A stretch of 64,000 bases of DNA from Chytriomyces cf. hyalinus JEL632 (lineage: Eukaryota; Chytridiomycota; Chytridiomycetes; Chytridiales; Chytriomycetaceae), in assembly GCA_025435555.1 (NCBI GenBank), contig JAIWWG010000040.1, positions 1 through 64,000 of the forward strand, written 5' to 3'. Positions 55,089 through 64,000 of the stretch are shown piece by piece. Made by a program: the position numbers and the translations under genes. Each line of letters opens with the position of its first letter. Positions within the stretch are counted from its first letter, which is position 1. The notes beneath the pieces were generated by a model, which was not told the origin of the DNA, did no database searches, and saw nothing but the letters and a program-made list of their open reading frames with translations.

Positions 55089-55479
55089 TTCCAAATAATG
55101 AGAAATATGTAAGCGCCAATCAGATTCATCAGCGGGTCAATATTAGCAATTTATTTCGAAACTGGATTTATTCCAGCGCGTGGAGATCAGCAGAGGAAGT
55201 GGAGATGGACAGAGGGATCGGGTTTTGGAATGAGATTTCGGCGTGCAAAAAAAAAAGCCGAATGAGATTTCCAACTGTTGAATGACTTTGCGCACAAGCT
55301 CCGACATTCAAAATCATCGAAAACGTTTCTGGCGCCTCATTTTTGAATTTTTTATTTCGCTTTGTTTTTAGTTTCGTGCCAGAGAATGCGCGTGTGGCTT
55401 TGTTCAAACACAGACACATACGCCTTGTTTACTTCCAGATCTGTGAACTCTGAAATACATGTCAACCAGGTACTCTGTC
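55089..55479. other. Spacer upstream of the acidic protein gene
   Basis: A-rich and T-rich runs (about 55245 and 55345) and no convincing gene. Confidence 0.4.
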
Positions 55480-55660
55480 TTGAACTCCCTCAGATGCGCC
55501 GTTGAAATCTCCATCGAAACAGCAGAGTTACCACAACAGACAGTTCTCCCACCAATTCATTGACGGCGCTTAATCCATTAGTGACGTTACGCAGACAGTC
55601 CACCTTAAAAACTCAAACGGCACTTCATTGTCCGTGCCCAAGAATGAGGCGTATGTTTTC
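55480..55660 (-). pseudogene. 3' scrap related to the divergent DJ-1/PfpI-like gene
   Basis: On the minus strand, LRNVTNGLSAVNELVGELSV parallels LHNVTAALSAVKELMGEKVV of the gene at 5.4-6.1 kb, and the base match continues through its stop region (GAGGGAGTTCA). Stops interrupt the rest. The segment upstream on this strand (to about 56.1 kb) has a 137-codon frame without similarity that I can see. Confidence 0.55.
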
Positions 55661-56796
55661 TTTGCGTGCAGTCTTTTCCACTGATAACGAACCTCATCGA
55701 CAAAGCTTTGACTGCTTGCTACTTTTGCAAAACTTTCTAGGATTGTACTTTTTACCGCAGTTGAAGGTGGGAAGAATGCCAGGGTTGATTTCCATGTGGC
55801 GCTGCAGAGTTTCGAACCGTTGCGCCGAGCTGAAGCACTGCTGTGCCCGTGCTAGGCTTGAAAACCCCTTTGTGAGTCCTTCATTGCCTGCTGAAGGTTC
55901 GCTACTGGGTAAATGTGTGCAGTTTCCTGCACTGTTGAAAGTCGGCTGACTGGACCAAAAGGTGACACTTTCCTCGATCACAAAAGTAATTCTGGCTGGA
56001 TTCCAAAATGCCATTGTTATTTGATCAGAAAATGGTGCCGTTTTGTTATACTGCTGAAATCGTGTCCGCTGGAATATATGGATTGCGCAAGGCATAAATA
56101 ATGACATGAAGCATCATTTACCCAGCGAATCACGCCCTCAACTGTGGATGAACAATCTGGAAGTCTCATCTCTCCCATGAAAAGGCGTTCAGACACCATC
56201 AGTTCTCATGGTCTTGCGTATCCGGCCAATGATGATAAAAACAATAAAAAAGGATATCATTTGGCTAAAAGAACGCTTGTGTTGAGCCTCCCCCTCCCAT
56301 TCCAATCTCTAAAATTGGCTCGTCCGCAGCCTCTCTGGGGTTCGAACCTGGGTTGCTTTCTGTTGTGGTATGCAGGTACCTGTCCAGGTCCTCAGAGAAT
56401 CACAACAGGATGAGAGCGTCGACAAGAGTCGGTCTTGAGGTTGTCAAGCAGAGTACGTAACGGCGACTACAGGTAATCGCTAGGTCACGGACAATGAACA
56501 GTTGAGATCGGTACTACGAGGCAAAGCTTCTGCCAAGTAATAAATCTTCTTCTATTCTTTTGCTTGCTACAGTGTACGCGTTTTATAGCGTTTTACTGTC
56601 ACTTTGCATTTTCCCAATCTATTTTGAGACGTTAATTTCCATGTTGACATGACAATCGCTCAGTGCGTCGGGTCATCCAAATTGCCCATGAGGAGCCTTT
56701 AGAATCTATAGATTGGTACATGTGACGCGGTTTTCCATTTGTAAGCCATGAAAAACGCGTCATGTCATGTTTCTTGACATGTCGTGTCAAGAACAG
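55661..56796. other. Spacer with palindromes before a Copia LTR
   Basis: Open frames of about 130 codons exist on both strands over 55.69-56.1 kb without motifs. A perfect palindrome GGTTCGAACC lies at about 56338, and CATGTCA ... TGACATG (56761-56781) forms a 7-bp hairpin stem near the LTR edge. Confidence 0.4.
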
Positions 56797-58240
56797 TGTT
56801 ATCGCTCTCAGTCCTCGCGGGATTCCTCTGAATAACTAGACACACATTACCACGGCATTCTACTCATTGTAGACGCGTGTGGAGCGCAAAGATTGTGCCT
56901 TTTAGTGATTTTGCAATCTTACCAACCTAGCATCCCTACGTCTAGGGATTTCCCTGATGGTTCAGTTGCAAGTCTTAGTATTGAAGATACCAACTGTGAT
57001 CTCGAGTTCAAACCTCCCTGACTCACACCTTTTGATTATTCTGATGGTTACATTTAGATGACTTTGATTACTACTCATCTTGGGCACTCAAGAAATATCA
57101 ACGACAGGTGATATTGAATGAGAGTTTATTTAGAGAGTTCCATGTATGAATGTCTGTCGGGTAAGTGCATGTAATAAAGGATAGGCTGTAGCATTTATCG
57201 ATCCTAAACTAGCGTTTGTTTCAACATTCCCCAGCAATGAACATTTTGGGGTGTGGTCCAAAAGAGCAGGACCTTATCAGAGAGTGTCAGACAGATACTC
57301 TGCCTGCACTTCCTCCAGATCTCTCATTCCAACATTGTACATAGCCTCTTTGTGTTCAGAAGTAGTGGCTGTCAAGATATCAGCCCACATCTGATTAGAA
57401 GGACAGTGTTCCAGAACAACTTGACCATTTCTAATTGTGCTATTGATAACTTGGTGACAAACATCCATGTGTTTCACTCGATTCGTATGAAGAGGATTTT
57501 CAGCTATCTTGATTGTAGACTCATTGTCTTGCTGAATCAAGACATAATCCTCTCCATCGATTTGCAACACTTTCATTATTTAAAGAAACCATAGACTTTG
57601 CTTGGTAGCTTCTGATAACACGTAAATCTCAGCTTCAGTTGACAAACCAGCCACATTAGTTTGTTTCTTTGATGTCCAGGTGACAGCCAAGCCATAAAGA
57701 AGAAACAGAATTCCACTTCTTGATAAACAATCAGAAGAACCCTCAGCATAGTTAGCATCTGCGTAACAGACAAGCTGAATTTCAGAGTGACACAGAAAAT
57801 ACTTTCCCAGAAACACACCTTATGTCACCAAGATACTTTCTGTAAACTATGCCTTTGTTCTTTGTCGCATTCAGATAATGAAGAATACATATCAAAGCCT
57901 TCCATTCACTATTGTATGGTTGAACTTGATACTGGGCAAGAATACCAACTGAACATGACAGATCAGGATGTGACTTTTGTGCCAGATAACTCCGACTCAT
58001 AATCACATATCTGTATGCTGATGATGCTACTGGAGATAGCATTCCCGACTCTTTGTTGTGTTTCCAAGCAACTGACATTGGAGACCCTTTTACAGTTCCT
58101 TTGTAATTGCTCAGATGACATGTGTTGAGAATTTGCTGTGCATAATTTGGTTGACCAGTCCAACAGTATAATTCTTTATCCTCCATTTGAATCTTCAAGT
58201 ACCATTGTGTAGGTTCTTGAGTACCCTTACCTATCGGTGC
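56797..58240 (-). mobile_element. Copia fragment: 3' LTR (430 bp) and RT/RNase H part of pol
   Basis: On the minus strand the LTR runs 57226-56797 with TGTTG...AACA ends, preceded by a purine tract (GCTGGGGA). To its right lie Copia reverse transcriptase C-terminal and RNase H motifs (YADANYAEGSSDCLSRSGIL, LSTEAEIYVLSEA) and a C-terminal integrase-to-end block (QDNESTIKIAENPLHTNRVK). The LTR is shorter and unlike those of the other Copia elements here, so it is another family. It is broken, with several breaks, and its 5' part is replaced by an LTR fragment of the other family. A fossil. Confidence 0.8.
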
Positions 58241-58620
58241 AAATGGTGGTGGCACGCTGTACGAGGGTTTGTGACTTGAGGACTAGGTGCTACAACAATG
58301 ATTTTGGTCTAAGAAGATGTTTATTTGCCTTGTGGAAGCTCTACCATTTATACCCTTTGGAATAGAACATGAAAGAATCACTCATGGGTGGAAAATCGTG
58401 GGTATCTCTCTGGTTTTCTATTTTTTCATGGTAGAAATTATGAAGAACCGAGATGGAAAACCCTCAAACGTTGCCAAGGACTGTTGGGCCTTTACCAATC
58501 CAAAAAGTTACGCTTTGAATAAGAAACTATCCAACCAACGTCCAAAGTGCATATTACTGTATCCTTGGACCTCTGACAGGGCCTCTCCCACCTGGGTTGG
58601 GAGCCGTGGGTCCAAGTGAC
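58241..58620 (-). repeat. Copia LTR 3' part (right-LTR type), minus strand
   Basis: It matches the last 380 bp of the LTR at 43110-44139 and is followed directly by the end of another copy, so two LTR ends of one family lie in tandem. It abuts the pol fragment of a different family on its left. Confidence 0.75.
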
Positions 58621-58631
58621 AGTATACCAGT

Positions 58632-60715
58632 TGTTGGTGGTGGCACGCAGTACGAGGCTTTGTGACTTGAGGACTAGGTCCTACAACAATGATTTTGGTC
58701 TAAGAAGATGTTTATTTACCTTGTGGAAGCTCTACCATTTATACCTTTTGGAATAGAACATGAAAGAATCACTCATGGGTGGAAAATCGTGGGTATCTCC
58801 CTGGTTTTCTATTTTTTCACAGTAGAAATTATAAAAAACCGAGATAGAAAACCCCCGAACGTCCCCAAGGACTGTTGGACCTTTACCAATCCTAAAAGTT
58901 ACGTTTTCAGTTTCTTTTACTCAAGTTACTCAGTAACACAAGTGCGGCGGCAAAAGATAGCAAAAATCACTCAAAAAAGTTCAAAAAACTCCAAAAAGTC
59001 AGAAGTAAAGTGCGGAGATGTTAACAAAACAGATGGTCAGTAAAAGTAATACAATACATATGGTCAGTTAGGGCTTGGCGGTTGGTTATCTGGGCTCTGG
59101 GTTTCGGTGAGGTTGTCCTCATGAGACTCCCCCAGGTGGGTTTATGCGATTGCGAGGTTGGCGTTGTGGCAGTGGGTGTGCTGGTGCATCAGGCTTGGCC
59201 CAGTAGCCATTGGCTTGCTGTTGGAGATGGCGGCATTCGGTGTAGATGAGAGCTACGGCAGAAGAGACTTCGGTGTATGTGTCGATTTCGGAGGGCAGTG
59301 TATTCTCGACTTCATTCAGGATTGTATCAAGCCAGGTCATTCGGCCGGCAGGAGGTGCAAGCGTGTCCCAGTTGATGCGCAGGAGAGCAGTGGCACCAGA
59401 ACAGTCAGCAGCATGGGATCGGGTCAGAACGTTGTCGCACTTGAGGCACGGTTCGCGTCGGGTAACAGCACCAAGAGTCCAGCGAAGGATGGTGTTGTGT
59501 GTCTTCCAGTCGATTCCCTTGCAGGTAGTCAGGTATGGCCGGACTGGGTCTTTGATTTCGACTTGGATCGCACCAGCGATGGTGTCCAGGTTGTTGTCCA
59601 TGTTGACAATGGATTCCTTGCGCAGTTTCTTGCGAGCATTGTCAGACAGCGCTTGTTTTGGCTTTGGAGGGGACCGGAAGGGGACTTCGGCTGGGGGTGG
59701 ACGAGCCAGTGGTTGTTGTCGAAAATCAATCCATTTGGCATCCACATGAGTCACAAGTGGGTTGGAGCAAGCAAGACGGGGAAGACATTCCTGAAATGGT
59801 TTATCGGCGCCAAGCAGAACGCCGTGCCAGAAACGAACAGCCGGGATGGAGCAATCAGTCAAGTTATGCAAGCACGAGGACCACATGAGATTGAGCTCCG
59901 TAGCACGGTGTTTGAACGGTTCGACTTGCAGCAGTTTGTGGAGTGCGGCACCTAAAAGTTACAATTTGAATAAGAAACTATCCAACCAACGTCCAAAGTG
60001 CATATGACTGTATCCTTGGACCTCTAACGGGGACTCTCCCACCTGGGTAGGAAGCCATGGGTCCAAGTGACGGTGTACAGGTAAGCAGCGCTGCCTGCTG
60101 TCCATGTACGTTTCAGTGTGTCAGTTTGACTGTGGTGTACTAACTTTGAACTTTGCTTATGCAAGATCTAGGTCCTCAAGTGATGCCTATCCAGGCTCAA
60201 ACCTTTGTTTCAACTACACAAGCTATGTACCGGTGTGTTTCTGCTGAATGCTTGGTGTTGCAGGTAGTTTGGCTTAGTACTGTTGGTATTCTCTAGAGTG
60301 ATAGAGTCTGACACCTTATGATGACTTGGTGAGGGTGTTATGTGATGGTGTGTTATCGTGGTGGATCGTTTAAGGTCCCAACTTTGTATAAATAAAGCTT
60401 TATTGGGGTCTTGGCAGTATGCCTCACAACTTCTCATCTAGTGACCATAAATAGCCGTGGATGTCACGTGGGTGCTCGTAGGACTTGGCAGATGTGCCAG
60501 AGACCTGTGTGTGTGATTGATGGTGTGTTACCGTCCCCGTGGCTTGTCTATATTTACACGAAGTCGTGTGTATTTCACGTCTTTGTTACGTATGGGGTCT
60601 GCAGGTGCTCAAACACCTGTTTCCCACATCTTCATGCATTCCAGAGATTTTGAGCTCTCCTTTATGTTGAGTACATGAGGAGACTGCTGGTCCACCTTGA
60701 CCAGGATCTGCAACA
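58632..60715 (-). repeat. Copia LTR (about 1020 bp) split by a LINE insertion, minus strand
   Basis: Its ends are TGTTGCAGATCCTGG at 60715 and a TG/CA end at 58632. Without the 1.06-kb insert its length matches the LTR at 43110-44139, and the two are nearly identical outside the insert. No internal region of its own is attached. It cuts into a Tc1/IS630-like transposase on its right. Confidence 0.85.
58903..59950 (-). mobile_element. 5'-truncated non-LTR retrotransposon (LINE) with 12-bp target duplication
   Basis: The minus strand encodes the C-terminal part of a LINE ORF2 (about 255 residues visible, stop at 59119): ELNLMWSSCLHNLTDCSIP, then RWTLGAVTRREPCLKC and SHAADCSG, a Cys2-His-Cys knuckle typical of LINE ORF2 C-termini. 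The frame is open to the 5' edge of the insert, as expected for 5' truncation. CCTAAAAGTTAC stands on both sides (58891-58902 and 59951-59962) and only once in the related LTR at 43.9 kb. The 3' end is not a plain poly-A; it holds GAGTAACTTGAGTAAAAG. Confidence 0.88.
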
Positions 60716-61238
60716 CCCCCATCCTTTTGAAGCAAATATATCCTGATTATCAAATGAAACTTCATCTAAGAAGAGAAGTGACTGGAGGAGCCAGGGGAAT
60801 GACATCAGGTCAGTGCTGAAGCGAATGGCGTCAGAATTGCAGATTTGTATTGCCTGCCATTCAAGCACTTTCCAGGATAGTCCAGCCTCTTTAAGGATGA
60901 TGCTTATAGATGCAGCACTGATTGTGCTGCCTGGATAGCGCAGTGCAAATTTTGATTTTGCTTCAGAGAGGTGCATAACTGGCCTTTTGTGAAAGTTGGT
61001 CCACAACCCAGTCATGGTGCTCAGGTCCATGCCACAAATACATTGTTACCCTTGCTTGCCGTGCAGCTCCTCCTCCTTCTTCATATTGCGATAACCAACC
61101 AGAGATAGTGGACGGCACCTTTCCAAAGAGGACTAACAGTTTTGATTTTGAGACATTCTGGTAGTAGTACATGTAAAGGCAGTGAAAGTGGACCTCTGGA
61201 GTTGCATGCTGACCTTTAACAGTCTGGATGATATCCAT
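60716..61238 (-). pseudogene. Tc1/IS630-like transposase, truncated by an LTR
   Basis: From ATG 61238 the minus strand encodes a helix-turn-helix segment (NVSKSKLLVLFGKVPSTISG) and, after one frame shift near 60990, SISIILKEAGLSWKVLE and LLFLDEVSFDNQDIFASKGW, which carries an Asp-Glu motif like the second catalytic block of Tc1/IS630 (DDE) transposases. The sequence stops at the Copia LTR edge just after this block, so the end with the last acidic residue is lost. The enzyme is dead by truncation and frame shift. Confidence 0.7.
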
Positions 61239-62022
61239 GGTTTCGATTCTGTCTTCCAACTGCGCTTTTGCTGTTTATTATGTGTGTGTGGATAAAGAAT
61301 TTCCCTTTTTCTATACCTGCAATATTAGGTGGTTTCAAAGTTGAACAAAAGGACAAATTTTTCAAAGACACATTTTGCATTTTACGCCCGTCAAAATGAG
61401 CATTTTGCAAGCCCCAAAAAGCGTCATTGGGTGACACTCTTCCCATTTTGCATTTTTCATTTTGCAGCCACCCATGCAAGCCACCATCAGAGTGGCAGGG
61501 GCGCTCTTCACAGCCCTGATGGACAATCAGATGGAGCTGATGGCTGATGCACTGGGCATGCCCCCCCAGCAGCTATTGTGCAAGTGCTCATTGATGCCAC
61601 AGCAGACACAGCAGCCACCTTCCATGGCAGGTTCTTCTACCTCCCCATCCCCCTCCCTGCCCTCCCAGCCAACCCGTTGGCCAGTGACCAGGACTTCCTG
61701 GGAGGCATCGTCTACCTCAACAAGCGCAACCACGCACGACCCTGATTGGATCATGATTCACTTAGATGTTAAGATGTTCACTATTGATACCGTATAGAAT
61801 CTGCGTACTAATTTTGTTCACCGTCTCTCTGAGATGACAAGAACATACTGTTCTTTTCCCTATTGAAGGTTGTTGGCCACAACAATCTCTAGACAACCTG
61901 TTGCATGATCTTTATTGTAATACTGTCTACCATCTCATGGTCAGACTGTCCTTCCCACTTACACTCATTGAGTTGGATGGATGGTTTCTTGATGTGACGC
62001 GTTGATTGAGTTTTTGGAATTC

Positions 62023-62080
62023 CATCTCCATTTTTCATCTCCTCATCTCCATTTTTCATCTCCTCATCTCCATTTTCAGC
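62023..62080. repeat. 21-bp tandem repeat, about 2.8 copies
   Basis: CATCTCCATTTTTCATCTCCT repeats twice in full and once in part. On the minus strand it would read GDEEMKN. Confidence 0.9.
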
Positions 62081-62096
62081 CCCCATCACATCACAA

Positions 62097-62128
62097 ATGT
62101 CGTGTCATCATTTAGAATGACACGACAT
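62097..62128. repeat. Perfect 12-bp hairpin
   Basis: ATGTCGTGTCAT and its exact reverse complement ATGACACGACAT are separated by eight bases. A related TGTCGTGTCA string lies near 56780. Confidence 0.85.
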
Positions 62129-62573
62129 CTTAGAAATTGCAAAGTGACAGTAACACGTATAAAAGTGGACACTGTAGCAGGACAAATAATACAAGAATCA
62201 GCATTCAGCTCCGGTAGTTGAAAGCTCTTGTCTCCTGACGACTCCCAAATTCCCAAAAGTACGCATATTCTAGCAGGATTTCCAGTGGTAATACTCCATA
62301 TATTACAACAGCTGTTAAGGTTCACGACCACAGACCCGCAGGTCACTAGTTCAACCCACACTGCTGCCAACTCCATGCAACTATCTTCTGATCTTTATAG
62401 GGAAATAAGCAGAAGATGAGGAAATAGAAATCAACTTAGGCAAGTATTTTATTACTACTTTTGTATGACTTATCTGTCAAGCCAGTCAAGCAATTAATCA
62501 ATATCCCCACAGTGGGTAAGGTTATTGATTATAATTGACAAGCCTTTGCTGTCAGCCCAGTTCTGATTGATGG

Positions 62574-64000
62574 ATCAGCCTGAAAACTGATTTGTGAGCA
62601 ATGACTCACTTTTTCAGCAATTTCAAACTGGAATATGACAAATGAGTGATTTCACATCCATAATGACTTTTCTGACTGAAAATCTCAATTATGACAAATG
62701 AAATGGAAAACAAAGGTGGCTGAGAAGTGAAACTGAAGAAAGCCCAATTAGATTTTATGGGAGACAAAAATGTATATAAGGAGAGCTGTTTTGATGTGTT
62801 GTGATTCACCCTTAAGATAATAAATACTTATCAGCCTAAGTTCAAAACCAAACACCCTGCTGACAGGAAAAACCACCTCGCGAAGCAAACTGGACAGATT
62901 CGTCCTCAAAAATGAGGAATACCTCACCTGCCACGTCTAAACAGGTTATCTGAACGAACTCAAGGCTTCCAATCGAGACCGTGTCGCTCATTGGCAGGAG
63001 CAAATAATGGCGGCACAGCGCGGTGCTTGTGAGCCAGCCGATTCACCAGCTTTCATGAGTTTATTGAATGAACGGACGCACCAGTGGGTACAGCTTCAGT
63101 AGTAACGACTTTGGGCATGTCCAAACGCGGAATGGGCAGGTGACAAGTCTGTTTATTGTTTCCCGGCGGTGATTACCAACTATTTTTCCCTTATCCAAGT
63201 TTGCTCTTGCTGGAAGCGCACTTATGGCGGGCCTCTTACCTTGGCCACAAGACATCGTGAAATTGTATTGAATGACTGCTTGACTTCACTCTCGCTACCA
63301 ACGGAATCCTCCGAAAGATTAATGCATTCTCCGAACTTACTCTTCAACCAAATTCCACATCTCCAGAATGCCTCCTTTTCTTTGCAACAGATCTCGTTAT
63401 ATTTTCATTGCAAATGATGTTCATTCAGACGCCGCGAGCAAGTCTTCTGAAACATTTACGCAACGTACTCTGACATTATATCACAGCGGGGGGGAAATTG
63501 GATCTGAATTACGTGGTGTCACTGATTATGGTTTGTTGGGCGCTGTGACACCTGGTTTCAACGCGTTCTGGACTCAGACGGTTTCTCAAACAAACAGGAA
63601 AAACACATTATTTGATAGCCGAGGCAGACGTGGAAAGAATTTTTCAATGCGCTTTCGGGTCAACGATGGTCGCAGAAAGGTGCAAAGGAGCAGCATGCGA
63701 CGGAAGATTTGGGGCACGCGGCATGTTTCGTCGCACGACAAATTCGATCACGATAGTTGGAATGTTTCCAGTTCGGTATGTGCTGTTGGTGCTCAATGTT
63801 TTGAATCTGATTGAAGCAGTTTCTTGTTTTTTCCCCAACGTTAATGTGTCATCGCAGTTTCTGCCCAGATTTTCAGTTACTTCAAAATGGTAGCATAAAT
63901 CACTTTTTCGACGCGTAAAACAATGGTCAGTGGTATCGTTTTGCCAAAAATTCTTGAAGGGACATGATATATCTGCGAATGTTTTAAGATGAGAATAAAT
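62574..64000 (-). repeat. Right arm of the large inverted repeat (empty Harbinger site)
   Basis: It matches 46103-47493 plus 50641-50672 in inverse orientation and runs off the window end. At about 62609 the sequence passes from one half to the other with TGA in place of TAA and without the Harbinger element, so this copy shows the state before insertion. The inner edge begins ATCAGCCTGAAAACTGA. Its plus strand holds the same decayed frames as the left arm. Confidence 0.82.

Larger units (their letters stand above)
61260..62573. other. Region of small repeats, no clear gene
   Basis: A 111-codon frame (61462-61797) with GALFTALMDNQMELMADALG has no recognised family and may be a transposon remnant. 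Repeats and a hairpin inside are listed separately. A tRNA-like B box (TAGTTCAACCC, about 62345) lacks a matching A box. Confidence 0.4.

Noticed and set aside
56337-56350. GGTTCGAACC as a tRNA T-arm
   Set aside because: It is a plain palindrome; no A box, acceptor stem or anticodon arm fits on either strand.
59158-59955. 265-codon plus-strand frame opposite the LINE
   Set aside because: The minus strand has the LINE C-terminal motifs and Cys knuckle; the plus frame is its complement.
60411-60653. Small frame within the split LTR
   Set aside because: LTR sequence with no coding motif; the corresponding region of the other LTR is not constrained as protein.

Overview
The window is eukaryotic and fungal. 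Genes carry short GT-AG introns (mostly 45-70 bp), and the gene set is fungal: a Slm1-type PH protein, a PHO84-type phosphate permease, Clr2-family silencing proteins, an AlkB-like oxygenase with Cys-rich pairs, a perilipin-like lipid-droplet protein and UBC9. The plant-type leucine-rich repeats on an F-box protein, together with the TE mix, make me think of an early-diverging (chytrid-like) fungus. That placement is inference.

From 1 to about 38.6 kb the window is gene-rich. In order it holds: the end of a cyclin-like gene, UBC9, two tandem DJ-1/PfpI genes, a frame-disturbed Clr2-like gene, a Slm1-like gene, a seven-TM protein (minus), a Clr2-N plus GATA-finger gene (minus), an AlkB-like gene, an F-box/LRR gene, an acidic gene of unknown function (minus), a GRF-finger gene, PHO84 (minus), four tandem four-TM claudin-like genes (minus), a single-pass SH3 protein and a perilipin-like gene. 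A decayed inverted copy of the acidic unknown gene follows at 37.3-38.6 kb. The two copies bracket the block from PHO84 to perilipin as a 12.6-kb segment between inverted repeats.

From about 38.6 kb to the end the sequence is dominated by mobile elements. There is a broken Copia element with two unequal LTRs, further Copia LTRs and a pol fragment, a 5'-truncated LINE with a 12-bp target duplication inside one LTR, a Tc1/IS630-like transposase remnant, and a complete-ended PIF/Harbinger element with TAA target duplications. The Harbinger sits inside one arm of an inverted repeat (46.1-47.5 kb and 62.6-64.0 kb), and the other arm is its empty site. A few host genes survive here: two Ser-rich or acidic proteins of unknown function, a short ORF that ends inside an LTR fragment, and an alpha/beta-hydrolase that has lost its catalytic centre.

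Small relics recur beside the live genes. An AlkB C-terminal scrap lies downstream of the LRR gene, and a DJ-1-like 3' scrap lies near 55.5 kb. With the duplicated exon in the Clr2-like gene, they point to repeated local duplication followed by decay. No rRNA, no credible tRNA gene, no CRISPR array and no operon structure were seen.
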